Positions 51,977 to 61,281 are shown, numbered from the stretch's first letter. The stretch: DNA of 64,000 nucleotides from Kibdelosporangium banguiense (GCF_017876405.1 NZ_JAGINW010000001.1:4725203-4789202), one strand, 5' to 3'. The notes: a model not told the origin generated them from the sequence alone. Numbers and translations: made by a program.

Positions 51977-53038
51977 ATGCGTTCGCCGAAGGACTTCTTC
52001 CGGCCCCTGGCGCTGGGTGCGCCGCAGCCGGTGCGGGAGATTCCGTTCCGCCCTTCGCGTGCGCTGCACTTCTTCGACCCGGGCAACCCCAAGATGGCGG
52101 CCAAGGTGCCTGACCTGGCAGGTCAGGTGGACGTGCTGGTCGGCAACCTGGAGGACGCCGTCCCGGCCGACCGCAAGGAGGCCGCGCGGGCCGGGCTGGT
52201 GCAGATCGGCAAGAGCACCGAGTTCGGCCAGGCGCAGCTGTGGACCAGGATGAACAGCCTGGACTCGCCGTGGGCGCTGGACGACCTGCTCACGCTCGTC
52301 CCGGAGATCGGCGACAAGCTCGACGTGGTGATCGTGCCGAAGGTCGAGGGCGCGCAGGACATCCACTACGTCGACCGGCTGCTGGCCCAGTTGGAGGCCA
52401 AGGCGGGCCTTCAGCGGCCGATCCTGGTGCACGCCATCCTGGAGACCGCGACCGGTGTGGCCAATGTGGAGGAGATCGCCGCCGCATCACCGCGTATGCA
52501 GGGCATGTCGTTGGGCCCGGCGGATCTCGCGGCCAGCAGGCGGATGAAGACAACCAGGGTCGGCGGCGGGCACCCGGGCTACCTGGTGCGTACCGACCCG
52601 GTCGGTGAGGACATCACGGTCGGCAGGCAGACCTTCCAGCAGGATCTGTGGCACTACACAGTGGCGCGGATGGTCGACGCGTGCGCGGCGAACGGAATCC
52701 TGCCGTACTACGGGCCGTTCGGTGACATCCGGGACACAGTTGGCTGCGAAGACCAGTTCCGCAACGCGTTCCTGCTGGGCTGCGTGGGTGCGTGGAGCCT
52801 GCACCCGGCCCAGATCAAGATCGCCAAGAAGGTCTTCTCCCCGGCGCCGGAGGACGTGGCCTGGGCCCGCCGGGTCATCAGGGAGATGGGCGACGGCACC
52901 GGAACCGTGATGATCGACGGCAAGATGCAGGACGACGCTACGGTGAAGCAGTGTCGCGTCGTGGCGGAGCTGGCCGACCAGCTCGCTGCTCGTGACCCCG
53001 AGCTTGCCGAGGCCTACGCGGCTGCTGAGAAAGGCTGA
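51977..53038 (+). CDS. HpcH/HpaI-type CoA-ester lyase (malyl-CoA lyase-like)
   Basis: A 353-residue TIM-barrel lyase of the CitE/malyl-CoA lyase group. LVGNLEDAVPADRKEAA carries the Mg-binding acids, VVIVPKVEGAQDI the mid-barrel motif and LETATGVANVEEIAAASPRM the catalytic Glu. It probably cleaves or forms malyl-CoA or methylmalyl-CoA, as in the ethylmalonyl-CoA pathway. GGAGG precedes the ATG; an in-frame start at 51905 is unlikely. It is 3 bases upstream of a second lyase gene. Confidence 0.88.
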   Translation: MRSPKDFFRPLALGAPQPVREIPFRPSRALHFFDPGNPKMAAKVPDLAGQVDVLVGNLEDAVPADRKEAARAGLVQIGKSTEFGQAQLWTRMNSLDSPWALDDLLTLVPEIGDKLDVVIVPKVEGAQDIHYVDRLLAQLEAKAGLQRPILVHAILETATGVANVEEIAAASPRMQGMSLGPADLAASRRMKTTRVGGGHPGYLVRTDPVGEDITVGRQTFQQDLWHYTVARMVDACAANGILPYYGPFGDIRDTVGCEDQFRNAFLLGCVGAWSLHPAQIKIAKKVFSPAPEDVAWARRVIREMGDGTGTVMIDGKMQDDATVKQCRVVAELADQLAARDPELAEAYAAAEKG

Positions 53039-53041
53039 ATC

Positions 53042-53878
53042 ATGCGTCGATCCGTGCTGTACATGCCAGGTGCGAACGAACGCGCGCTGGAGAAGGCGAA
53101 AACTCTGGCCGCCGACGCGCTGATCTTGGACCTCGAGGACGCCGTCGCACCGGATTCCAAAGTGGAGGCACGCAAACGCGTCTGCGAGGCGGCAGCCTCA
53201 GGCGAGTACGGCAAACGCGAAATCACCATCCGTGTCAACGGTTTCGGCACACAGTGGCACGCCGACGACCTACGCGCCGCAGCCGAGGCAGGCCCCGACG
53301 CCGTGGTCGTCCCCAAGGTCAACTCGGCCGCCGAGGTCCACGCGATCGAACGCGCCCTCGAAGCCGGTGGCGCACCGGACAAAACCACGATCTGGGCCAT
53401 GGTCGAAACCCCGATCGCCATGCTGCACGCCCACGACATAGCCAGCGCCAGCGACAGGCTGTCGGTGCTGGTGATGGGCACCAACGACCTGGCGAAAGAG
53501 TTGCACGCCGACCACATCCCCGGCCGCGCCCCCCTGCTGGGCGGCCTCTCCCTCTGCCTGCTCGCCGCCCGGGCGGCCGGCAAGGACATCCTCGACGGCG
53601 TCTTCAACGACGTGAAGAACGCCGAGGGCTTCGAAGCAGAGTGCCTGCAGGGCAAGCAATTCGGCTTCGACGGCAAAACCCTGATCCACCCAGGCCAGAT
53701 CGACCCGTGCAACCGGATCTTCGCCCCCTCACCCGAAGAGATCGAATACTCCCGCCGCATCATCGAAGCCTTCGAATCAGCCGGCCGCGGCGTGGTGACC
53801 GTGGACGGCCGAATGATCGAAAACCTCCACGTCGAGAGCGCCCGCCGAATCCTCGCCATAGCCGAGGCCCTCGACTAG
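53042..53878 (+). CDS. CitE-like CoA-ester lyase/thioesterase
   Basis: A 278-residue CitE-family protein. MRRSVLYMPGANERALEKA is the typical start, LILDLEDAVAPD binds Mg, and ETPIAMLHAHDIA and FDGKTLIHPGQI complete the site. In the ethylmalonyl-CoA pathway a second protein of this kind is a malyl-CoA thioesterase; the tandem arrangement here fits that pair. Exact substrate is inferred only. Confidence 0.88.
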   Translation: MRRSVLYMPGANERALEKAKTLAADALILDLEDAVAPDSKVEARKRVCEAAASGEYGKREITIRVNGFGTQWHADDLRAAAEAGPDAVVVPKVNSAAEVHAIERALEAGGAPDKTTIWAMVETPIAMLHAHDIASASDRLSVLVMGTNDLAKELHADHIPGRAPLLGGLSLCLLAARAAGKDILDGVFNDVKNAEGFEAECLQGKQFGFDGKTLIHPGQIDPCNRIFAPSPEEIEYSRRIIEAFESAGRGVVTVDGRMIENLHVESARRILAIAEALD

Positions 53879-53904
53879 GCCCGCCCGTCCGCCAAGATCA
53901 ACGC

Positions 53905-53941
53905 CCCTGTCAGACCCTCCCGATACTTTGGCCTGACAGGG
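53905..53941 (+). terminator. Inverted repeat after the CoA-ester lyase genes
   Basis: CCCTGTCAG and CTGACAGGG (9-bp arms, 19-base loop) lie between two convergent genes. The long loop makes this a weaker terminator candidate than others here. Confidence 0.5.
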
Positions 53942-54004
53942 AGACCATCGAATGGCGGTTATGTCGCTCAGCGAGCCAGGCCCTTCGGACGCCGCACGTC
54001 AGCT

Positions 54005-54829
54005 TCAGGCGGTGCAGCGGCCGTTGAGCCAGGTCCGCATCTGCTGGGGCCAACTGGTGGCCATGCGCCGGGGACCCTTGGCCAGGGCGGTTTGCCAGGA
54101 CGCCTGATTGCCCGTCCACGACGGCACGGGCTCCTCCCAGGCGACGGTGTCCGGCCAGACCGGCCGCTGTGGTCCGTTCGCGATGACCGTTGCCAGACCG
54201 GCGTTGGTGAAGCGTGTGGTGAGCTCGGGCGCCAGCGCCGAGTCGTGGGTGTAGACCATGATCTCCTGGGACGCGATGCGTTCCCGGATCGGGTTGATCA
54301 CCTCGGCCCAGCCGGTGTTCCTGATCGCCGCGTCCGAGTTGAGAAGTGACTGCTTGGCCTCGCCCTTGACCTCGACAAGCGGGACCATGCCGATTCTCTT
54401 TGCGTCGTCGAGGAACTGGCGGAACGTGTGGACGCGCTCGCCCTTGTACGGCCCGACCTCGATGGTGCGGCCGTTCAGCTTGTCGCTTCCGGAGTCCCAC
54501 CACAGCGTGTTGATGTCAGCCTTGGAGCCGGTCAGCCGGAGCGTGGACGTGTTGTGCCACATGACAGCCTTGGTGCCGTTCTTGGTCAGCTGCAGATCGG
54601 CCTCGACACCGGTCGCGCCCTTGTTCTTGTAGTCCTGTAACGCGGTCGGATTGTTGGGCTGCCTTACCTGGTCGCGTTCCCAAGCGTTGGCTCCAGTCGG
54701 ATAACCGCCGTGCGCGAACACTGCGGGACACGCAGGCAGAACACTTTCCTGCGCCGCAGCAGGTACAGCGAGTGCGGGCAGCAGAGCGGCGACGAGCGCG
54801 AACCGAGCCGTTGCCGAGCGCGAGACCAT
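54005..54829 (-). CDS. Secreted glycerophosphodiester phosphodiesterase
   Basis: A 274-residue exported protein with signal peptide (ALVAALLPALAVPAAA). The GDPD active site is visible: His40-Gly-Gly in VFAHGGYPTG, the metal acids in TGVEADLQLTKNG, and the second His in KAVMWHN. It hydrolyses glycerophosphodiesters to glycerol phosphate and an alcohol outside the cell. The ATG at 54829 has AAGGA 8 bases upstream. Divergent from the phosphatase gene. Confidence 0.88.
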   Translation of the reverse strand: MVSRSATARFALVAALLPALAVPAAAQESVLPACPAVFAHGGYPTGANAWERDQVRQPNNPTALQDYKNKGATGVEADLQLTKNGTKAVMWHNTSTLRLTGSKADINTLWWDSGSDKLNGRTIEVGPYKGERVHTFRQFLDDAKRIGMVPLVEVKGEAKQSLLNSDAAIRNTGWAEVINPIRERIASQEIMVYTHDSALAPELTTRFTNAGLATVIANGPQRPVWPDTVAWEEPVPSWTGNQASWQTALAKGPRRMATSWPQQMRTWLNGRCTA

Positions 54830-54934
54830 AAGGCGTCCTTCCCTTCGACTGACTACCTGATGGGAAAATACAAGATCACTCAGCGCGGTTGTCGTGGAAC
54901 CGGTCCACGGATACGTTCGATCCCAGGGGGAACA

Positions 54935-55543
54935 GTGACGCGAGTCTGGCTGATCCGGCACGGTGAAAGCGAGTCGAACATCGGTCGCACGTCAGCCGAG
55001 CCTGCGATGATCCCGTTGACCGAGTTCGGCCGGCAGCAGGCACAGCAGGTCACTTTGGCGTTCGCCAGGCCGCCCGCGTTGATCGTCACATCGCCGTACC
55101 TGCGTGCTCGGCAGACCGCGCAGCCGACGGTCGAGCGGTTCCCGGACGTGCCCTACGAGCAGTGGCCGGTACAGGAGTTCACGTATCTCGGCGAGTTGCA
55201 CGGTAAGGCCACCACAGCCAAGGAACGCGAGCCTTTTGTCCGGGCGTACTGGGACCGGGGCGATCCGGGCTTCGCTCTCGGTGGTGCCGAATCGTTCAAC
55301 GATCTACGCGGCCGCGTCCAGGACCTGCTGGACCGGTTGAGCCAGACACCGAAGGGTCCGGTCGCGGTGTTCACACACGGTCATTTCATGCGGGCAATGG
55401 TGTGGACGGTGCTGTCCGGCGGCAGCATGCAGGATTTCCGCAGGTTTGCCGAAAGCTACATCGTGCCGAACTGTGGTGTGATCGAACTGCGCTTTCCCGG
55501 ACCGCGGCTGATTGGCGCTGCCCGGCTCAACCCACTGTGGTGA
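54935..55543 (+). CDS. Histidine phosphatase (phosphoglycerate mutase superfamily)
   Basis: A 202-residue enzyme. The RHG motif VWLIRHGESESN carries the phosphorylated His, SPYLRARQTAQPT follows, and FTHGHFMRAM holds the second His. The GTG at 54935 follows CAGGGGGAACA. The substrate cannot be told from sequence. The 3' end overlaps the convergent TetR gene by 17 bases. Confidence 0.88.
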   Translation: MTRVWLIRHGESESNIGRTSAEPAMIPLTEFGRQQAQQVTLAFARPPALIVTSPYLRARQTAQPTVERFPDVPYEQWPVQEFTYLGELHGKATTAKEREPFVRAYWDRGDPGFALGGAESFNDLRGRVQDLLDRLSQTPKGPVAVFTHGHFMRAMVWTVLSGGSMQDFRRFAESYIVPNCGVIELRFPGPRLIGAARLNPLW

Positions 55544-56153
55544 GTAGAGCGGAAAGGCCATGTAAGAACGAATCCAGGGCGAGTTCGAACGAGCCCTGGT
55601 CGATCTCGTCGGCGTGCTCGGCGAGGCGATGGGCCTGGCTGAGGTTGGGGTAGCGGTCGAGGTAGACCTTGACGTCGTCTTCGAAGCCGCGGGAGAACGA
55701 GCCGATCGCGGCGCCGAGCACGAGGTACTTGGTGGATGCGCCGATCATGGTCGCGTAGCGCGGTGGCCAGCCGGCTCGGACGAGGCCGCCGTGGACCGCG
55801 TCGGCGACTCGGAGGGCGGCGTCGCGGCGGGCTGGGCCGGCGGCGAGGAACGGCACGATGTTGGGGTGCGCGGCCAGGGCGGCGCGGTATGACCTAGCCC
55901 ACGTCCGGATGCCGGTCTGCCAGTCGGCGGCGCCGAAATCGCTGACGTCGACGCCCGCCATGATCTCGTCGCAGACGTCGTCGAGCAGGGCGTCCTTCGT
56001 CGGGAAATGGCTGTACAGGGAGGGTGCCTGGACGCCGAGTTCGCCGGCGAGCCGGCGCATGGACAGGCCGGGCAGCCCGTCGCGGTCGATGATCTCCAGC
56101 GCGGCGGCCCTGATGCGCTCCCGGCTCAGGATCGGGGTGCTCGGCCGTGGCAT
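55527..56153 (-). CDS. TetR-family regulator
   Basis: A 208-residue regulator. The helix-turn-helix occupies about residues 10-55 (ERIRAAALEIIDRDGLPGL, LGVQAPSLYSHFPTK). The C-terminal domain is of the TetR_C type (FLAAGPARRDAALRVADAV). It is divergent from the SDR/acyl-CoA dehydrogenase operon and probably controls it. Confidence 0.88.
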   Translation of the reverse strand: MPRPSTPILSRERIRAAALEIIDRDGLPGLSMRRLAGELGVQAPSLYSHFPTKDALLDDVCDEIMAGVDVSDFGAADWQTGIRTWARSYRAALAAHPNIVPFLAAGPARRDAALRVADAVHGGLVRAGWPPRYATMIGASTKYLVLGAAIGSFSRGFEDDVKVYLDRYPNLSQAHRLAEHADEIDQGSFELALDSFLHGLSALLTTVG

Positions 56154-56182
56154 CTGCGTCCTTCCAGAGTTATGCTTCGACT

Positions 56183-56198
56183 ATACCTAACACCGTAT
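56183..56198. promoter_or_regulatory. Possible operator between TetR and SDR genes
   Basis: ATAC and GTAT half-sites flank 8 bases in an AT-rich patch (CTATACCTAACACCGTATGG) about 66 bases before the SDR start. The short arms make this tentative. Confidence 0.3.
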
Positions 56199-56263
56199 GG
56201 TTTTCCTGCTCGCAGGGCCCGTGACCTGCTCGCAGGGTCGAGCAACAACGTGGAGGAACCAGC

Positions 56264-57025
56264 ATGGCCGCTCTCGACGGACGTGTAGCCCTGGTCACCG
56301 GGGCGGCCCGCGGCATCGGCGCCGCGGTGGCCGGACGACTCGCGGCCGACGGCGCCGCAGTGGTCGTTCTCGACCTCGATGAGGCAGCCGGCAAGCCGAC
56401 CGTGGCCGCGATCGAGGCAGCAGGCGGCCGGGCCATCGCTGTGGGCGCTGATGTGACCGACGCCGCACAGGTAACCGCCGCGGCCGACCGCGCGGCCCAA
56501 GAATTCGGCTCGCTCGACATCCTGGTGAACAACGCCGGCGTCACCCGCGACAACCTGCTGTTCAAGCTGTCCGAACAGGACTGGGACACCGTGATCGGCG
56601 TCCACCTCAAGGGCGCCTTCCTGGCGAGCAAGGCGGCGCAGAAGCACATGGTCGCCCAGAAATACGGCAAGATCGTCAACTTGTCCAGCGTGTCCGCGCT
56701 CGGCAACCGGGGCCAGGCCAACTACTCCGCGGCCAAAATGGGCCTGCAGGGCTTCACCCGCACGCTCGCGATCGAACTCGGCCCGTTCGGCGTCAACGTC
56801 AACGCCGTGGCCCCCGGTTTCATCGTCACCGAGATGACCGCCGCCACCGCCGAGCGCCTTGGCATCACCCCGGACGAACTGGCCGCGCGCAGCGCCGAGA
56901 TCACTCCGGTCCGCCGCGTCGGGCAGCCCGCGGACATCGCCAGCACCATCGCCTTCCTCGTCAGCGACGAGTCCTCGTTCATCACCGGCCAGACGATCTA
57001 CGTTGACGGCGGCCGCAAGCTGTAG
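56264..57025 (+). CDS. Short-chain dehydrogenase/3-oxoacyl reductase (FabG-like)
   Basis: A 253-residue SDR. TGAARGIGAAVA (about 12-23) is the cofactor motif, NNAGV and the catalytic Ser in NLSSVSAL are followed by the YSAAK Tyr/Lys pair. It ends in the usual ITGQTIYVDGGRKL. GGAGG lies 7 bases before the ATG. With the acyl-CoA dehydrogenase 8 bases downstream it probably oxidises or reduces a hydroxyacyl-CoA or steroid intermediate. Confidence 0.92.
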   Translation: MAALDGRVALVTGAARGIGAAVAGRLAADGAAVVVLDLDEAAGKPTVAAIEAAGGRAIAVGADVTDAAQVTAAADRAAQEFGSLDILVNNAGVTRDNLLFKLSEQDWDTVIGVHLKGAFLASKAAQKHMVAQKYGKIVNLSSVSALGNRGQANYSAAKMGLQGFTRTLAIELGPFGVNVNAVAPGFIVTEMTAATAERLGITPDELAARSAEITPVRRVGQPADIASTIAFLVSDESSFITGQTIYVDGGRKL

Positions 57026-57033
57026 GAGTAATC

Positions 57034-58206
57034 ATGGTGGACTTCTCCCTCACCGACGAACAGCGCGAGGTCCGTGACTGGGTGCGGACGTTCGTACGCA
57101 AGGAGATTCTCCCGCTCGAACCGGAGGTGCTGCGCCGCGAACGGACCGGCCGGCCAGGTCTCGAACCGTCGGAGTTGCGCGAACTCCAGTTGAAGGCCAA
57201 GGAATCCGGCTTCTGGGGCGTGCTGACGCCCGAAGAGTACGGCGGAATGAACCTCGGCGGCGTGATGGCGGCGCTGCTGGAAGCCGAACTCGGCCGGTCC
57301 TTTGTGCCGTTCCGCTTCGGCGGCTCAGCGGACAACATTCTGTTCTTCGCCAACGAGGAGCAGAAAGAGACCTACCTCAAGCCGACCATCGCCGGCGACC
57401 GCAAATCCTGTTTCGCCATAACCGAACCCGGCGCCGGTTCCGACGCCCGCGCCATCCGCACCTCGGCCCGCCAGGACGGCGACGACTGGATCATCAACGG
57501 CGAGAAGACATTCATCACCGGTGGCAACGAAGCCGACTTCACCATGGTCTTCGCCGTGACAGACAAGGAAAAGGGCGCGAACGGCGGCGTCACCTGCTTC
57601 CTGGTGGACCGCGACGCGGGCTGGAAGTCCCACCCGATCGACACAATGGGCGAATGGGGTCCGGCGGCGCTGACCTTCGACAACGTCCGCGTCCCCGCCC
57701 GCAACATCCTCGGCGAAGTCGGCCGCGGCTTCGAACTGGCGATGCGCTGGATCGGCCAAGGACGTTATCTGTTGCCCGCCAGGGCAATCGGATCGTGCGA
57801 GCGTTTGCTCGAGATGGGCATAGACTACGCCCGCACTCGGGAGACCTTCGGCCAGCCGATCGCCGAACGCCAGGCAATCCAGTGGATGATCGCGGACTCA
57901 GCGGTCGAGATCGAAGCCTTGCGCTGGCTGGTCCTGCACGCGGCCTGGCAGGTCGACCAGGGAATGGACTCACGCCAGGCCCAGTCGATGGCGAAACTCT
58001 ACGGTGGCATCAAAGCCAACGAGATCGTCGACCGAGTCCTGCAGATTCACGGCGGCATGGGCTACACCCGCGAGCTGCCAGTCGAACGCTGGTACCGCGA
58101 GCTCCGGCTGCTGCGAATCTACGAAGGAACCGACGAGATCCAGCGCCGCACAATCGCCCGTAACCTCCTCAAAGGACACGCCTCAGTCAGTGGCACCCTC
58201 GGTTAA
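57034..58206 (+). CDS. Acyl-CoA dehydrogenase
   Basis: A 390-residue acyl-CoA dehydrogenase with intact short/medium-chain signature: CFAITEPGAGSDARAI (FAD/substrate loop), INGEKTFITGG, and the catalytic Glu in LRIYEGTDEIQRR. AGGAG precedes the ATG. Cotranscribed with the SDR. Its distance from kstR leaves open whether it belongs to the steroid regulon; no KstR-type site was seen in front of the operon. Confidence 0.92.
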   Translation: MVDFSLTDEQREVRDWVRTFVRKEILPLEPEVLRRERTGRPGLEPSELRELQLKAKESGFWGVLTPEEYGGMNLGGVMAALLEAELGRSFVPFRFGGSADNILFFANEEQKETYLKPTIAGDRKSCFAITEPGAGSDARAIRTSARQDGDDWIINGEKTFITGGNEADFTMVFAVTDKEKGANGGVTCFLVDRDAGWKSHPIDTMGEWGPAALTFDNVRVPARNILGEVGRGFELAMRWIGQGRYLLPARAIGSCERLLEMGIDYARTRETFGQPIAERQAIQWMIADSAVEIEALRWLVLHAAWQVDQGMDSRQAQSMAKLYGGIKANEIVDRVLQIHGGMGYTRELPVERWYRELRLLRIYEGTDEIQRRTIARNLLKGHASVSGTLG

Positions 58207-58215
58207 CCCATCCCA

Positions 58216-58253
58216 GTGAACCCGGTGCGAACGGCCCATTCGCACCGGTTCAC
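58216..58253 (+). terminator. Terminator after the acyl-CoA dehydrogenase
   Basis: A 15-bp stem with one bulged C (GTGAACCCGGTGCGAA against TTCGCACCGGTTCAC) and a 7-base loop begins 9 bases after the stop. Confidence 0.8.
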
Positions 58254-58270
58254 CCCTTGCAACCCCCTAC

Positions 58271-58594
58271 TGATCTTGCTCCCCCGGTAGGCTGGAGCAG
58301 GGACGCCCCCCGGGTTGGGTGGGGGACTGTCTTGTGGTTGGGGCGGAAGGGTTTTCGTCAAAGTCTGGGCGGCTTGTACGAGGGCTGCCTTGGTATTTGC
58401 CCGGTTGGCGTCCTGAGCGGGGGCGAGCACGGTTACCGAGCCCCAGCAAAGAAATGCGCGTCAGCGCAACAGAAGTCTGCTCTGAGTGTCCTCATCCTCG
58501 GTCGGCCTGGGCTCGTGTGGTCACCCGTGGGCAGGCCGACCGAGGGCGCGAACCGCCCTTCCCTCATCCGAGGGAGGTTTGCCTGCCCGGCTAG
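58271..58594 (+). repeat. Dispersed non-coding repeat, copy B (interrupted by the IS)
   Basis: 58271-58314 is the inverted counterpart of 46089-46133. 58424-58594 matches copy A directly. At 58594 the similarity stops exactly where the insertion sequence begins. Copy A continues CGGCAGGGCA, while bridging the IS in copy B gives CGGCTAGGGCA, so this copy was the insertion target. No gene is supported between 58207 and 58787. Confidence 0.75.
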
Positions 58595-60602
58595 GCCCGT
58601 TTTCCGCATCGTGACCGGATAGCGGGGTGGCTGCCTGTTGCTGGGATGGCTCCAGGCTGCGGGTTTGGGCCCGGAGCGGTCTCGACGAGAGAGTCGGACT
58701 GTTGTGACAAACTTGATGTATGAGGCCACCCGGATACGGCGTGTCGCAAGCCGATTCCGGCGCCAACTACGCTAGCGTTGTGACAACATGTACCCGAAGG
58801 TAAAGCGGGTTCGCCGCGGCGACCGCGTGTATGAGTACCTGGAACTGGTGGAAGGCCACCGGGTCGACGGCCAGGTGCGGCAGCGCGTTGTGGCAAAACT
58901 GGGCCGGTTGGACGAGCTGACCGCCACGGGCCGGTTGGAGCAGCTGGTAGCAGGCCTGGCCCGGCTGGACTCACCCCCGGTCGGCACCCGCCGCGAGGTC
59001 GGCCCGCTGCTACTGGTCACGCACTACCTGAACCGGCTGGGACTGACCGAGATCGTCGATGACACCGCCCCGATGCGGGGACGGGCCTCGGCCACCCACG
59101 GGGAGATCATCGCCGCGCTGGTCGCCAACCGGCTGTGCGGGCCGGCGCCGCTCTACGACGTGGCCGGATGGGCCACCTCCGCAGCGGTAGCCGAACTGAT
59201 CGGCGTCCCGGCGTTGCTGCTCAACGACGACCGGCTCGGCCGGGCGCTGGAAGCGCTGGCACCGGTGGCCGAACAGGTCCGCTGCCAACTACTCCTCCGC
59301 GCGATCGAGACCTTCGCGGTGGCCGACGCCTCCCGGCTGCACCTGGATCTGACCGCGGTCCGGTTCGCCGGCCGGCACACCGATTCGGCGCTGGTGGCCA
59401 AGGGATGGGCCGCCGATCGCAGTTTCGGCCGGCAGGTCAAAACCCTGCAAGCAACCACGACAACCGGAGTATCGCTGTACTTCCGGCCGCACAAAGGCTC
59501 CGCCAACGAACTGCCCGCGTTCACCGCGGCCCTGGACGCACTGCGCGCCTGTCTGCCAGCCGGGCTGGTCGCGGTCGCCGACTCCGGCCTGGGCTACCTG
59601 ACCACCCTGTGCGCGCTCGATACTGCGGCAACCCGGTTCGTGGTCCCGTTACGCGCCGACACCGGCTGGGCCCAGCGCTTCCGCGCCGACGCAGGCACCC
59701 TCGATGCCCTGGCCGAGCTCGATTACCGCTCCCAGCGCGAACAACACCTTCCCCCGGACCGTCGAACCGTCTACAAGGGACTACTACGGCCGTTCACAGT
59801 CACCGACCGCCAGACCGGGCAGCACCGGCTGCGCGTGGCCTACATCCACTCCAGCGAAGAAGCCGCCTCCGTTACCGAGGCACGCGAACGCACCCTGACC
59901 CACGCCGAAACCGCGCTGACCAGGATCCGCAACGGGCTCGGTGGCCGCTACTACAAGACGAAGACGCAGGTCGACACCCGTGTTGCGAAGATCATCGGAC
60001 CGCACATCGCCGACCTGATCACCGTCACCACCGGACCCGCCCGTCACGGCAAACCCAGCATCCACTGGCAGCGCAACCACGACGCCATCACCGCCGCCGC
60101 CCAACTGGACGGGCTCTACGCCCTGGCCACCAACCTGCCCGACCCACCCAACCGTGAACTGACTGCACTGGACGTGCTCACCGTCTACAAAGACCAGTGG
60201 ATCGTGGAACAACGCCACCGCGACCTCAAGCAAACACTCAAAGTCCGCCCCATCTTCCTGCACAACGACGACCGGATCGAAGCCCTCATCGCGATCATCG
60301 GGATCGCGCTGCTCATCTACGGGCTCATCGAAGCCGAACTCCGCCACGCCCTCGGCCCCGACACCCCACTACCCGGCCTGCTGCCCGAACACCGAGCCGC
60401 GATCCCCACCAGCCGAGCCGTCCTCACCGCCTTCCACGGCCTGCACCTGACCTACACCCCCACCGGCCCACACCTCGACCGCCTCACCCCTCCCCAACGC
60501 GCCATCCTCGCTCACCTCGACATCCCCCTGCCCTGGCCCGAAAAGACCAACTAACCCTTCGAACCTGACAGGCGCAGCCGCCCAACAGTGCGGAAAACGG
60601 GG
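58595..60602 (+). mobile_element. Insertion sequence, 2,008 bp, IS1634/IS4-like
   Basis: The ends are GCCCGTTTTCCGCA (58595-58608) and, read inward, CCCCGTTTTCCGCA (60602-60589), a 14-bp inverted repeat with one mismatch. CTAG at 58591-58594 and 60603-60606 is the target duplication. One transposase gene fills most of the element. Intact ends, an intact frame and a clean duplication suggest a fairly recent insertion. Confidence 0.9.
58788..60554 (+). CDS. Transposase (IS1634-like DDE)
   Basis: A 588-residue DDE transposase. The N-terminus (YEYLELVEGHRVDGQVRQRV) is typical of IS1634-like proteins. Candidate catalytic Asp residues are in LHLDLTAVRF and VAVADSGLGYL, and the Glu in DQWIVEQRHRDLKQTL. 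The frame is complete, with the start 193 bases inside the left end. Confidence 0.88.
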   Translation: MYPKVKRVRRGDRVYEYLELVEGHRVDGQVRQRVVAKLGRLDELTATGRLEQLVAGLARLDSPPVGTRREVGPLLLVTHYLNRLGLTEIVDDTAPMRGRASATHGEIIAALVANRLCGPAPLYDVAGWATSAAVAELIGVPALLLNDDRLGRALEALAPVAEQVRCQLLLRAIETFAVADASRLHLDLTAVRFAGRHTDSALVAKGWAADRSFGRQVKTLQATTTTGVSLYFRPHKGSANELPAFTAALDALRACLPAGLVAVADSGLGYLTTLCALDTAATRFVVPLRADTGWAQRFRADAGTLDALAELDYRSQREQHLPPDRRTVYKGLLRPFTVTDRQTGQHRLRVAYIHSSEEAASVTEARERTLTHAETALTRIRNGLGGRYYKTKTQVDTRVAKIIGPHIADLITVTTGPARHGKPSIHWQRNHDAITAAAQLDGLYALATNLPDPPNRELTALDVLTVYKDQWIVEQRHRDLKQTLKVRPIFLHNDDRIEALIAIIGIALLIYGLIEAELRHALGPDTPLPGLLPEHRAAIPTSRAVLTAFHGLHLTYTPTGPHLDRLTPPQRAILAHLDIPLPWPEKTN

Positions 60603-60639
60603 CTAGGGCATCTTCTTGCAAACAATCACAGCGGAAACA

Positions 60640-61251
60640 CTACTTCTTGAGCAGGAGCCGGACGGTCAGTTCGAGGCGGGTGGCGACATCCGTGGCGGAA
60701 GCCCGGCGAGTAACCCAGGCGACCAAGTTGGACAGCCACACATCCCCGACGACCCGGGCGATGGCTTTGTCCTCGTCGGTTGGTTCGCCCTCGTGCATTG
60801 CGCGGGTGAACATCCGCTCCAGCAACTGTCCGACGTGGTCTACTTCGGCCGCCGCTGATGTATCGGCGAACATGAATGCCCGGGTCATGGCCTCGGTCAG
60901 GTGTGGGTCCCGCTGCATTGCGCGCGTGACCCGGCCCAGGACGAACAGCACCCGGTCGTAGCGGGTCTCGCCGGGGATCGAGGCCTTTTCGATCCGTTCC
61001 TGGTTACGCTCGAACTCGCGGGCGAGGCCGGTCACCAGGAGGTGGATCTTGGAAGGGAAGTAGCGGTACAGCGTGCCCAGGGCGACTTCGGCTCGTTCGG
61101 CGACTGCTCGCATCTGGACGGCGTCGTAGCCGCCCTTGCTGGCGAGCGCGATGGTCGCGTCGAGGATGCGCTTGCGTCGGTCGCGCTGCGCGGCTGAGCC
61201 GAGCTCGTCGTCGCCGAGGGCACTGATGGCGCCGGATGGCGTGGCTGTCAT
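60640..61251 (-). CDS. kstR: KstR-like TetR repressor of steroid catabolism
   Basis: A 203-residue TetR regulator closely matching KstR as I recall it: GSAAQRDRRKRILDATIALA, YDAVQMRAVAERAEV, TLYRYFPSKIHLLV, LTEAMTRAFMFADTSAAAE and VWLSNLVAWVTRRASATD. KstR represses cholesterol-catabolic genes and is released by a steroid CoA thioester. The ATG at 61251 follows AAGGGGA. It is divergent from a FadE34-type gene, the same neighbour as in mycobacteria. The IS ends 37 bases beyond its stop. Confidence 0.9.
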   Translation of the reverse strand: MTATPSGAISALGDDELGSAAQRDRRKRILDATIALASKGGYDAVQMRAVAERAEVALGTLYRYFPSKIHLLVTGLAREFERNQERIEKASIPGETRYDRVLFVLGRVTRAMQRDPHLTEAMTRAFMFADTSAAAEVDHVGQLLERMFTRAMHEGEPTDEDKAIARVVGDVWLSNLVAWVTRRASATDVATRLELTVRLLLKK

Positions 61252-61267
61252 CGATCGGTCCCCTTGC

Positions 61268-61281
61268 TGAAACCTGTTCCA
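61268..61281. promoter_or_regulatory. KstR-type operator before kstR
   Basis: TGAAACCTGTTCCA fits the KstR consensus TnnAACnnGTTnnA exactly, 16 bases upstream of the kstR start, consistent with autorepression. Confidence 0.75.
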
